Position numbers and translations under genes: made by a program
Source of the DNA: Mesorhabditis belari
Taxonomy: Eukaryota; Nematoda; Chromadorea; Rhabditida; Rhabditidae
DNA length: 64,000 nucleotides
Direction of reading: 5' to 3'
Assembly: GCA_958450365.1 (NCBI GenBank)
Contig: CAUEEP010000730.1
Location: 1,226,001-1,290,000 of the forward strand
Shown here: one piece after another, positions 45,501 to 56,500 of the stretch
Numbering within the stretch: position 1 is the stretch's first letter
How the letters are laid out: every line of letters begins with the position of its first letter
The notes under the pieces: generated by a model
What the model saw: the letters and a program-made list of their open reading frames with translations, nothing else
What the model was told of the DNA's origin: nothing
Database searches by the model: none

Positions 45501-48500
45501 AGTCATTCTTTAAGTAATTGTTACCAATTTTACCTCATCAATCATTTACTTGTAAGTCAATCTCGAGAACTTGAACTTTTCAATGAGAAATGGGACAGCC
45601 ATCTCCATGATATTCTGAAATTTGAGGGACGATTTGAGTCATTTGAGGCTTGATTTGAGTCATTTAAGGCTCGATTTGAGTCATTTGAATGTTTTCCCCT
45701 CGCCGAGTTACCTGTGTGAGTTGCCTTGTAATCAGCAGAGTAGCTAAAGTCTAAATCTTTTTAATGAGTCAAATTTTCGCTAGTAAATCAATCACCTCTT
45801 GCAGTCTTTTCATATCTTTAATGATGAAAGCTATATAGAAAAGTGATCCAAAAGCAGTCACAAATTGAAAGATCACAATTTTCGACACAAGGAAATCCTC
45901 GTACTCGTCAGCGGTACGATAATTTTCTGAAAAAAGGATATTTGTTATTAAAAAAAACCTTTCAAAAACCCAAATTGTTGAGAAATAGAGCCAATAAACG
46001 ATAGAGTTTCTCACTGGCGACAATGAGAAGAGCATAGATGATCATCGGTACGTAACAGATCCATCCGAAGAGCAACGAGCCACCAAAGTAGCTAAAGAAT
46101 GAGAAAATGAATCGTAAATCCAATGAAATCCAATGAAATTAGATTTCATTGGATTCCTCTCAAATACCCTCCACTTGTATCAAATTGCTCAAACTGTTCA
46201 CCCAATAGCAAAGTTTTGTTTCAAAATGTAGCCAATTGTGTGACCGTAGTACTTTTAGCTCAAGTTTTTTCCCCTAGTACCCATAATTACAAAAATTACT
46301 TGAAAGCATAGCTTTAAGATATTCAATTAGCAAAACTAATACTTAGAAAAGGCAAAAACTCACTAATTGGCGGTGTCCTGAGCGGTGAAAATCAGCAACA
46401 TTGCACAGAACATAAGAAAGACGCAAAAGAAAGTGATTGGATAAGTCAGTCCTGAAGATTTTATAAAAACTTTATGATTAATCAATTAAATCAATGAAAT
46501 ATTTTATATTCTTAGTTCATTAGACATATCTTTATCGTTAATCTCACCATATCGAATCGCCGCACATTTCCACGCCGGGTACTGCGGTTCCATCAACCCT
46601 GTCACCGGATTTGGCGCCATGAATTCACCCTAAACAATTAGAATAGATCTATTGGAAAAGATCTATTGGAAAAGATTTATTGGAATAGATCTGTTAGAAT
46701 AGATCTGTTAGAATAGATCTGTTAGAATAGATCTGTTAGAATAGATCTGTTAGAATAGATCTATTAGAATAGATCTGTTAGAATAGATCTGTTAGAATAG
46801 ATCTGTTAGAATAGATCTGTTAGAATAGAGAATCTATTCTAATAGATCTATTAGAATCTATTAGAATAGATCTATTAGAATAGATGAAATTGTATTTTAT
46901 AAGCTTTTCCAGCTCACCTTAAACCCCGGTCTTGGATCGTGAAGTAAAGCGTTGATCTCCACCGTATATGTGCCCCATTTAAAAGCCAATTCAGCCTAAA
47001 ATCCTCATAATATTATAATGCAATAAGAAATTCCTAGTAACTTGGATCTTAACTTGGATGAATCCAAATCTATATTCAAAAAATTTTTCTCACCTGTTTC
47101 CTTTTCCAAAGCTCTAAATAAACCGTCGACCAGATACAGTTGACAAAGGCGAACAAAACAAAACAAATATCGTTTAAAAGCTGAACAGATTGGATTGAAG
47201 TCATTTCTTTTTTTTTTGTTTATTTTATACCTGATATGTATCCAACTCTTGCTCTATATCTTTCGTCGTTTTATAAGTGAAACCACCAAATAAAAACATA
47301 ATTAAACCAAGACCCGCCGGAAACCAAAGAGTCGACGTCAAGAAACCCAACCAAGAGAAATACATGGCAATTTCTGTTCCAAAGTAGTCCTGTGAAATTC
47401 AATTTAAATTTTTATATGTTAAATTTGTTAAATTTGTTAAATTTATTAAATTTACATTGTTTTTAGTAGTGCTTTAAATTCTTTGCTTTCTCTGTAATTC
47501 TTTCTTTTCTTTCTAGATCAGTTGAGAGAATCAAAAGTCATCAAAAAAAAAATGATGTGGGAAGTAGGACAAATGCTACCTTTTTTGCGCATCTGGGACA
47601 TTTGCGCATCTTTTTTCAGCTCTAAAAAGCTAATATTAACCAATTTCTATTCCAAAAGCTTGTTTTTCTGGGTAATTTTAAGGTGTAGAATTCAAATTTT
47701 GACATATCAGAGCTTGTGGAATTCATTTGAAAGATAAATTGTAGAGAATTATCGATTTTTGACTATGTTTGACTCTCGAACTCCGTCTGTTTGCTTCGAC
47801 AAGCTCTGATATGTTAAAATTTGAATTCTATGCCTTAAAATTACTTTTAAAATAGAAAATTGATTAGTATCACTTTTAAAATAGAAAATTGATTAATATT
47901 AGCTTTTTAGAGCTTTTTCAAAACGAGAAAAAAGGTGTGCTAAAGAAAAAAATCGCATTTTTCCCATCCCCCAATTTCTATATAGAGTTTCGTTAAAGAG
48001 AGACTGTATAATATGATATTATCAGCAACTCTAAGCCTATTTTACTTAGCAGTTTATCTGAACAATCCCCTCACCGGATCCGATCTATGTGAGAGAAACT
48101 GAATATAATTTTCATTTAAAGAAAAAACTGTCAAAGAAAGTTCTTGCCAAATATTCAGAATTAAAAATGAAAGCCTATAAAACAAAGAGTTTCCTCACCA
48201 ACCTTCACAAGATCCAATGGCTGAGGATCCAGAAATGACATCACCCATTTTCTCTGCAAAAAGCGCAACTGATTTGCGTCGTGTAATGGCAAAATTCGAT
48301 CAACAATCCCCACAGCTGATAGATGAGTGACTCAAATCAGTTTTTTTGTTTGTTTTATCTTTTGAATCTTTAGAGTTACTTAATGGAGCCATTTCGGGAA
48401 GAGTGATTCGACGAGTTTTTGTTGATAGACACAGACCGCCTCTCGGTATTCGAATCCCCTCAATCATCTGTTTCACAATCCAAGCTCTTTCAGTGCCAGT

Positions 48501-48988
48501 AAGAAAGGTGACTTTATTCTAAGAATTTCTTCAGTTATAATTTTTCTTTCTTTCTCACCTCAACTCCATTAAAACAGTGCGCCTCGTCGAAACAGAAATC
48601 CCGCAATCCGCCTCCGAATTTCGGTTTCACTGGCTTTTTGAGATGGCACAACTCAGCTCCCTGGAATGATCCGATAAATGAATGATTCACGAATTAATTT
48701 TATCTATTTACGAAGCTATTTAATTCTTTCCATTGCCTCAAACCTTTAATAAATCACGATAATCGGCTGAGAAATAAAGCGCATAGCAATCGTTCAATCG
48801 ATGATGCCGAACTTCAACGATTAGCGCTGGTTCGAGATGTCGTAACTGAACAAATGAATTGAATTCTTTTCTTCATTTCCCTTACAGTGTTCACAAGCCA
48901 GCACACTGTGTCTTTCATCGTTTGATCATCGTCATCGTGACAGAGTGCGAGCAGGACGTCACAACTAGAGCCGGACTCACTCGCATAT
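42590..48988 (-). CDS. ANO8: Anoctamin (TMEM16) of the ANO8 type, N-terminal exon not found
   Basis: Twenty-four exons with consistent phase: 48988-48886, 48845-48744, 48660-48559, 48518-48380, 48315-48203, 47389-47231, 47180-47094, 46995-46918, 46629-46548, 46451-46364, 46091-46015, 45926-45796, 45750-45712, 45614-45550, 45507-45408, 44832-44704, 44650-44584, 44380-44295, 44219-44124, 44033-43962, 43841-43746, 43158-43024, 42933-42868 and 42814-42707 (or reading on to a stop at 42590). About 770 residues. ANO8 marks are [21 protein letters not shown] after the first membrane block, a charged Ser-rich insert ([11 protein letters not shown]...), TQAELESLM, then FGYVLLF and [14 protein letters not shown]. 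Vertebrate ANO8 tethers ER to plasma membrane. One intron is only 45 bp (45795-45751). Introns hold family A and B MITEs, a pogo-like MITE and a 100-bp duplication. Confidence 0.9.
43207..43721. repeat. Composite MITE family A cluster in ANO8-type intron
   Basis: Outer ends TACCGTATTCTCTCTAATAA and ACTACTATTAGAGAGAATAC...GGTA. Inside, the TTTAATAGTAGTGCACTC unit is repeated and a block with TATTGCGGTCCGAGAGGGGG occurs twice (about 43278 and 43655), which suggests nested insertion or internal duplication. Confidence 0.8.
44455..44565. repeat. Minisatellite of ATCAAAATTAGATTAAA units
   Basis: AT-rich tandem units in an intron of the ANO8-type gene. Confidence 0.85.
44985..45165. repeat. Diverged MITE family B copy in ANO8-type intron
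   Basis: Retains the family order: AAGCGCCCAT, AAAATATAGCTGAGATTCAG, GGCTATCGTTTGATACC, then TAGACTA and ATGTCATTATGG. The ends are lost, so it is older than the copies at 22-32 kb. Confidence 0.65.
45193..45345. repeat. Possible pogo-like MITE
   Basis: Inverted ends: left CGACTTTCTCTATAATGGAA, right (as complement) CAGTCTCTCTTTAACGAAAC then TCTATATAATGG. The CAGTC..CTCT..TA pattern resembles pogo/Tigger ends, though I cannot confirm the family. Confidence 0.5.
46630..46890. repeat. Minisatellite, 14-bp unit, with an inverted segment
   Basis: About fifteen units of AGAATAGATCTGTT or -ATT; one stretch near 46835 runs in the opposite orientation. Lies in an ANO8-type intron. Confidence 0.92.
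47611..47935. repeat. Imperfect palindrome in ANO8-type intron
   Basis: Arms of about 100 bp: CTCTAAAAAGCTAATATTAA ... GACATATCAGAGCTTGTGG, mirrored by ACAAGCTCTGATATGTTAAA ... TTAATATTAGCTTTTTAGAG. A piece of the right arm (CTTTTAAAATAGAAAATTGA) is duplicated. Confidence 0.85.
47982..48089. repeat. About 100-bp segmental duplication of 45323-45421
   Basis: ATATAGAGTTTCGTTAAAGA through CCCCTCACCGGATCCGATCTA is nearly identical at both places. The source spans the donor end of the exon 45507-45408 and part of the following intron; the copy sits in a different intron of the same gene. Confidence 0.9.
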
Positions 48989-49024
48989 CTGACAATGAAA
49001 TTGTTTTGGGCAAATCAATGCACA

Positions 49025-49448
49025 ATGCTGGGTTCTGGTTTAGACATGGGCACTATAAACTACAAAAATGACATCCTGTCATACTAAAAATGCTTCTAAC
49101 TTGCTTCGAATCTGTTGGATTGATATGATCTATAGCTCAAAAAATCGAGAATCTCAAGTGCTTTCGAATGAACTAAAGCACACTCAAAAATATAAATGCT
49201 AAAGAAAGTTATAGTGGTTTGTAGTCGGAACAGACCATACTCGCGCGTAGTCGAAGCGCTGTAACTTTCTTTAGCATTGATACTTTTGGGTGGGCTTTAG
49301 TTCATTCGAAAGCTCTTGAGATTCTCTATTTTTTGAGCTATAGGTCATATCAATTCAATAGATTTGAAGCAAGCTAGAAGCATTTTTAGCATGACAGGAT
49401 GTCACTTTTGTAGCTTATAGTGCCCATGTCTAAACCAGAACCCAGCAT
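49025..49448. repeat. Long palindrome, about 190-bp arms
   Basis: Starts ATGCTGGGTTCTGGTTTAGA and ends with its complement CCAGAACCCAGCAT. The arms stay similar to a short centre near 49240 (GTAGTCGG ... CGCGTAGTCG). It would form a long hairpin RNA if transcribed. Confidence 0.92.
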
Positions 49449-49734
49449 CCAATAGATTTGAAGCTATTTAGAAGCGTTTGTAGTGCCCATGTCAATTCTG
49501 GTTTTATTGCAATATGTTCGGAAGATAGCTTTTTATACTTCTCACAAAATTGTCGTTTTCTAAAGTGCAGCTTTCACGTCTGTCTAGGTTGTCACTAGAA
49601 ACGTCCCGTAGTCTGTGCAATTTTCTTCTTTTCGCTATCTTCCATTTGTTTGACCCATTGTTTAACGTTTAAGCGAAAAATTGTTTGACCAAATTTCTTC
49701 ATACAATTATTTTTTTGAGAGGCACGCACTCAAA

Positions 49735-49890
49735 AAAATAATTGCTCTTAAGAATTTAGCTTTTTTTAGCTTAATAACAACTTCAGCTCCTAAGAATTTA
49801 GCTTTTTTAGCTTAATAACAACTTCAGCTCTTAAGAATTTAGCTTTTTTAGCTTAATAACAACTTCAGCTCCTAAGAATTTAGCTTTTTT
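49735..49890. repeat. Minisatellite, about 44-bp unit
   Basis: Three to four units of GAATTTAGCTTTTTTAGCTT then AATAACAACTTCAGCTCCTAA. Confidence 0.93.
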
Positions 49891-51869
49891 TAAAACTCAT
49901 GAGTATCTTTTCAAGCACCTCCACAAATCAGATGAGAGAGCTAGTCGATGTCCTTGTTGAATTCCCTCTTGGACGAGATTTTGCACTTTTTGTTGCAACA
50001 TCACCTCAACATTTCAAAAGCAATCCAACACTAAAATGTTTTTCAAAAATCAAAATTCAAAGGTTTCAAGTTCATTCAAAGAATAAATTACGTGAAAACA
50101 TCGAAATTCTCAGTGTTTGAGCGTTTCGCTTATAGGCATTTAAAAAGTTTTTAAAAAGCCCGGAATTCGAGAAAGCTCAAGAAATCAAAACTTATCTGAA
50201 ATTTTTGAGAAAAACAAATCTTTTTTGGCCTTAACTTTTAGACTTTCCAAAGCCAAGTGCTAAAAGCTTTTAGGAAAATTAAAGTCGAGACACACCTAAG
50301 GATTGCCCTAAATTCAACTTGGTTATGGGTAAATATTTGAAAAAAGTAGCAAATCAAAGGGCAAAGAAAGAGCAAAAAATGGAAACGAACAGCCGCCTAA
50401 TATTCGACATCTGTTTGAGGAAAAGAAAAAGAAAAGGAAAAGAAATGAAAGGAGAAAAGTTGAAAGTGAGTTACCCACAAAAAAGCAGGAAAAAACGCGG
50501 AGCCTTACTCAGGAAATGAACCGCGAGAAAAGAGGATATTTTCATCTTGATCAGAAATCGACAAGAATAGTTTGGACAAGATATTCAATCTTGAAATCCA
50601 ATATTCTCATTCTAGAATACAGTGCAAATCTAGACAAGAGTCAAAAAAGAGACTAAAGCTTTACTTTCTAAAATCTGTAAAAAAAACAACAAGGACAAGT
50701 TTCGAAAGAAATCAGGAAAAATCAAAGTTGAAAGCAAGCATCATTGGGATGAATTGCAATGATTAATCTTTAATTTTAAAAAATGCTAAACCAATTTCTC
50801 ATTCATCTACATTTATTTTGGGTAGTTGTTGATGTCTGACAAAAAAATACCCTCAAAAGTTGCCCTTCAAAAAGCGCTCATGAAAAGGGCAATTTCTCCT
50901 CTCGCAAAACTCCACCTTTACTTTGCTCTTTTACCCAAAAGAACAATTTTCTTTCGACGAACCTACAACAATTTTGCCTCAAATGTTTGAAAACAAAAAG
51001 AAAAACGCGTTGCCTAACTAGTTCTCAAAAATTGGATCAGATAAAAATTTCATTCTTGAAATCGCTTTCAGATTTAAAAAATTTTTAAATCAAAAAATCC
51101 ACTTTGGAAGACGAAAAAAGTCTTTTCGGGATATGAAAAGAAACTCGCCAATAACTATGAAAGAGGCAGCACGTGTTAGAATGAGAAACGATGGAAGAAA
51201 AGGGGAAGGGACGGGGAACGAATTGTCGAATATGGAGAGGCCCCTTTGCCATCCAAAAAGGGGAGGAGAGGGATCGATGAACCGAAAAGAGAACGAAGGA
51301 CCCACACAACAACACATCCAACAACCAGGCACCGCCCATGTTTCATTCTGCCCTTTATGTTGCTTTTCATTGCCTAATGGTGTCACAAAGTTACAAAGCC
51401 GTGAAAATTGTGCAAGATTATCAAGATGGTTTTTGAACATGTTGATTGCTTTAAAATCTTGGTGCTTGAGCGTTGAGGGTACATCTCCGTATCTCCAGTA
51501 AACTTCTAAAATCCTAAAAAGCTTACAACGTACTTTCCCTTTTTGACAAAGTAATCTTTATGTTCAATATCACAGCATTATGACAATGAATAACAAACCG
51601 ACATTTGTTATTAGAAAAGAAATGGTTAATAAGATTCAATCGCTTATTAAAATGCGACTAGAGAAAATAAATGGTAAGGCAGAAAAAAAAATAAGTGGAA
51701 ATGGTCAAATTAAAGAAAAACATATTAAAATGAAAGACGAAATTGATCCTAAAATGACTATGAATTTGGGAAAGTTCATAACGGCTTGAATAAGACAACC
51801 GGATATGAATCAAAAGAAGTAGAGCAATACCTGATTGAGCAGATTGCGTGAGAAAAAAAGAATTCATTA

Positions 51870-53125
51870 TTATCGTTCTTTGTCCAAAGGCTCGACCGTG
51901 ATCTCAATCTAAAAAAGTAGCATGTTAATGGATAAATAAAAAGCCTATTTAACGTATTCTATAAAAGAAAAAGCCTAACGTACAACTTGCTGATTTTAAA
52001 GTTGTAGAACAGAGCACGGACCAGCGGATTAATTAGAAGAATGCTCATGTCAAATTTAATCTTTTGCGATTGATTTTTCATGTAATTCATAAACTAAGTC
52101 AACTGAAGAAATTAAGTATAAGTAATTGGCATTCCATAAAGTTAACGCACCACTCTTAGCCCTCGATACATCGGATTCAAAATGTGGACACCGGACGGCA
52201 TGTAGATGTGATCGTTCTCTCGATTGATCTGGTCATCAATCTACAAATAATTATCAGTATGACTTCAAAATTTACTCGTAATCTCGGTGATTGATCTTTA
52301 AGAACAAAAATCAGTTAACAATTATTTACCTCTTTCAGCTTCTTCTCGTATCGCGTTTTTGCGATTAAGCGATTGATGTAGCACGTGCAACACCCAAGAA
52401 TCGTTTCGAGAACCGAATCGGTGCAAACCTGAAATAAAACAATTAATCTTTAAAAAGATCTAAACAACGAAACCCTTTCAAAATTCAAAACATCGAAAGC
52501 AAACCTTTTCTGCTTCCGTAAATTTTTGATTGATCCCTCTGATTGTTCTCAACCAATCGTCGTCTCGTATCTAAAGTTTTAAAGTATTGTTAAAATCTAT
52601 ATTTTAAAATAGATAGTATATTTAAAGATTCGTCTAAATCTAAGTTAAATGATAAAATAGTTTAGAAAAGATAGTCCAAAGATTCGATATTTCTAAAAAC
52701 GAGACAGTGGTTCTTCATTTTGTAGAATTTGACATAAAAGCACGATAACGTTTGAAATTTATCAAATTCGATTGTTATTTATTATAACAAAGTAACAGCT
52801 GTTATTATAACAGCTTATTATAACAAAACCAGCAACAACTATCACATTTTTCAATGATAAAATTTATGCAACGCTTTTTAAAATCATAGTGTGAGTGTTT
52901 GATTAAAAATTATCGAAGTTGTTAGAATTTGACTATTACTATGCGTTTACATCAAATTGTTTTAAAGCTTAACCTGATCTTTACATTTTTAACGTAAAAA
53001 TTCCAAAATAAACTCACTCTTCCTTGCAACATTTCGGGCATTTGTGTTTCAAATTGAACCGCGAGTCCCTTCGTGTAATCCCTCGATACGAAGCATTTCT
53101 CTTGACCGGGCGGTTGATTTTCCAT
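51870..53125 (-). CDS. GOLGA7: GOLGA7/Erf4-type palmitoyltransferase cofactor
   Basis: Five exons in phase: 53125-53018, 52570-52505, 52428-52330, 52240-52151 and 51908-51870, giving 133 residues, close to the family's usual 137. The N-terminus carries CFVSRDYTKG and QFETQMPEML; the middle a Cys-rich LGCCTCY (70-75) where vertebrate GOLGA7 is palmitoylated; the C-terminus NPMYRGLRV joined to IEITVEPLDKER. GOLGA7 (GCP16) binds and stabilises the DHHC9 palmitoyltransferase at the Golgi; yeast Erf4 does so for Erf2. The start ATG is preceded by TTGTAGGTTTTCTG, a plausible cis or trans splice acceptor. It lies 407 bp downstream of the ShKT gene on the same strand, a spacing compatible with an operon. 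An exon-like segment in its last intron (about 52075-51985) is discussed as a finding. Confidence 0.92.
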
Positions 53126-53532
53126 CAGAAAACCTACAATTAAAACAATAAAACGTTTCTTGGAAAAGAAAATGGCAAAAAAAGAATATTAGATATTAAA
53201 TATTAAAAAAACTTCAAGGGATCGGCTAGAGGATCAAGAGCGACAGAATGCGTGAGAAATCCTTCGATTTATAGGCATAAAGGACATAACTACGGTAGTG
53301 AATTTGGCGATCCATGGAATAGTTTTCACAGAAAGCCCAAGGCATCGCATTCTGAAGTGCTTTTTAATTGAAAGTTGGGCATACTTTTTATAGGTTTATT
53401 TAATCAAATGCAAGAAAACAAGTAACACATCAACTGAGTATCATTTGAGAAAGTTTTATCGTCATTTCATTGAGGTTTCATCGCATCTTAGGATTCCTAA
53501 AGCTTCATTTTGTGGCTTTAACCTTTCCTTGA

Positions 53533-56500
53533 TTACTTTGTTCGTTTCGTTTTCGCTTTCTTCTTTTCTTTGATCGATTTCGGTTCATTCATGTAGTATT
53601 GGGGTTCTTTGCAAAAGCCGCAACTTTTCGCGCAATAGATCCTCAAGGCAGATTGGCTGAAAAGCTATCGTAGGTAAAATGAAAACATCGTACTTGAGAA
53701 AGCTATTGGACTGCTTAAGTATTGGGTTTTGTCTCACCTGTAAGGATGATCACAGACACCAGTAGTTGCCAGTGGTTCACACGTATCCAATTCGTCCTTG
53801 CATGGAGAAAGGCCTTCTGTAAAGAGGAAGAAAGTTCTCGTAATCCATGTCTGATAAGTAACTTGATCACAATGATACAGTAATACCAATAGCTACAATA
53901 ATACTTATCACACAATCAAATATTTATCAAATCCATTTAATTCAATCCAATTCAATCCAATTCAATCCAATTCAATCCAATTTAAGATTCAAACCCATGA
54001 ATGCTGGTGTATGAGGACAAAGGTTGCAGCTTCTCGGACAGTATTCAGAAGCCAGTGGCAGTTTACATCTAGAAATCTTTAGATATAAAATTCTATTACT
54101 GTACTCACCCGCCCCGCTTTTTCACTTCAGCGCAATCGATTTTTATTGAATCATAGCACAAGAGTCCTGAAATTTTATCTCCTATAGAGAGCTAGAGTTA
54201 CAGTACCATTGCAATTCCGACACTTCACTGGGCATAGCTTTAAATAATACCCAGGTCTTGAATGACATGTATCTTCCGAGATCTGAGAGCAAGTAGTCGG
54301 ATCTCGATCTCGACATCCTGAAATGAAAATTGAGTGCATTTTACTTGTCACTACCCAGCAACGTAATCAAATCCGTCAATTTCATCGGGTTCACTTCGAT
54401 ACTGGAAACACTTGGCGATTCGGTCACCTAGAAACTTTTGAAATTCGGAAAAATCGATAAAACTAACATGAACAAAGGGAGAACTTGTGTATTTTCGATG
54501 GACTGATCGACTTGGATAAAGATAGTAATTGCTTTCGTCTTCGGTTGGCTGTGAAACGATTCTCTTCCTCAACATCGGATTTACGGGACCGTCGATTTGA
54601 GTAGCCTAAAGTTACAACAATAATCCTAGCCATGACCAAGTAAAGATAAATATTAGGCTCTCCAGAAAGTCTACCGTGTTCGCATCATCTTGCGGATTTG
54701 CTAGATAATTCTCTTGTTCCGGGAAATGATATGGAGGGACGACACCGGAGAATCTCCACTCTGGACCTTGGTTCAAGCTTGGCGTAAACGTTGGGACCAT
54801 TGTTGGTTCCTGAAAATCTTCTTGAAGAAATTCTTCTCAATTAGACGGTGCTCCTCTTGCTTTTTCTATAAAATGCACACAGAAAACTACCGTTATCCCG
54901 TTATTATTCCCTGGCTTCAATATGTAAAGATCGTCAAGTGTTTACAAGACAAAACTACGATAAGATACGGTAGTTTTTAGACTTTTAGAAAAGCTTAGAA
55001 CGCTTTGAAAAGCTTAGAAAGCTTAGAAAAGCTTTGAACGATAGTATGACGATCAATTACCGTAATCTCTTCCTCTTCACTTCCCAAGAAATTCATATCA
55101 ACCGCGTTGATTGTTAAGGGTCGTGGCTTTGGAATTTTCACCAAAGCCTTTTGCTTTCTCGCTGCGATCTTCTTTGGCATTGGGAAAAGCGTCCAATTTG
55201 GCGGTGTACTCTCCAAAATGATCGGCTGTGGTTGGCTAAATGATTTTGAAAGAAAAAGACATAGAATTCCTTTACAGTGGGCGATAAGTAGATAAAGGGA
55301 TTGGTTGAGGGAGATGTTCCTCCTTCTCTCCATCATCACTGAACAACCCATTGCTCCATTGAGACGTGTCACCAAAGCCTGAAACAAGATTGATTTCTAA
55401 AATCTTCAAAACTTAGCTATCTTACCCAGTTTTGCGTTAATCGGTACAAAGTATGGATTGAACGGGACAATGTGCGGAGTTGGGCCTGAAATTTGGATGA
55501 AATATCGAGATTCGCTTCGGATCTGCTTTGGATCTGCTTCTTTTATTCCAAAATTTTATGAATCTTGACTGAGTTGACTTTTAGGAATAGTAAGTTCACT
55601 AAATGAACTAATCACGGTAAGAAAGTCTTAAATTTCTCTAGAAAATGAATCATGAGGCTTTCAAAAGCTATCCAAGCTCCAGCTATCCAAGCTCCAGCTA
55701 TCCAAGCTCCAGCTATCCAAGCTCCAGCTATCCAAGCTCCAGCTATCCAAGCTCCAGCTATCCAAGCTCCAGCTATCCAAGCTCCAGCTATCCAAGCTCC
55801 AGCTATCCAAGCTCCAGCTATCCAAGCTCCAGCTATCCAAGCTCCAGCTATCCAAGCTCCAGTAAAAGCTTCAGTACCACTCATCAACTCGCCAGCCGCC
55901 CAATCCGAGATCGCCTCCTCGTTTTGATCGATCTCAGCTTGCTGTAAGAAATAGTTTAATGACCAAAGTTACTTAAAACAAGTACTTTTCTATTAACCTA
56001 ATATGTTTCACCAACAATTTGTGGGAAGACTCTAGTCGGATGAACCCAAGCCATCTCTTCTTGATTGTTCAATGTGCTCGTTTCCTGTTCTTCCCATATT
56101 GGATCATCCGACGTTGGTTGAGTCTAAAAGTTTTTACATTAACATTTTAAAATTCTCGCTTACAATAGCAGTGCTGGTGACGCCGAGAAGTTTCCGCTCA
56201 GGACGAGCAAAATTCAATGGTGATGTTTGGGTGGAGATGGGAGGACTGGTGAATCTAGTACACTTTTTAGATACAGTACAATTGTACAATTGAAAAACCT
56301 AGTGGTTGTCTCTGACGGTAGAATTGGTGTGCTGATCGGTTTCTTTGAGGTTTTCTTCGTTTTCTTTTTTCTTTTTCGAGACAGGGAATACGAGAGTTGT
56401 TTGTGAGATCTCTGGGTTTAGGGGTACCTAAAGATGTTTTAAAAGTCATAAAAAGAATATCTTCAGTTAAAAGATCTAAAGATATTTATCCTATCAGCTG

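Larger units (their letters stand above)
48989..51869. other. Region between the GOLGA7-type and ANO8-type genes
   Basis: It should contain the first exon(s) of the ANO8-type gene, which I could not identify. It holds a very long palindrome (49025-49448), a 43-bp minisatellite (49735-49890), AT-rich sequence, and a more GC-balanced patch at 51130-51480 with open frames on both strands. No supported gene. Confidence 0.5.

Noticed and set aside
51085..51501. Opposed open frames at 51.1-51.5 kb as a gene, possibly the ANO8-type first exon
   Set aside because: Both strands are open, no signal or anoctamin N-terminal motif is visible, and no donor of the required phase was found.
55612..55927. 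Repeat proteins (AWIAG, SSYPS, IQAPA) in the 55.7-kb minisatellite
   Set aside because: Splice sites on both sides and phase of the flanking exons put the array in an intron of the ShKT gene.
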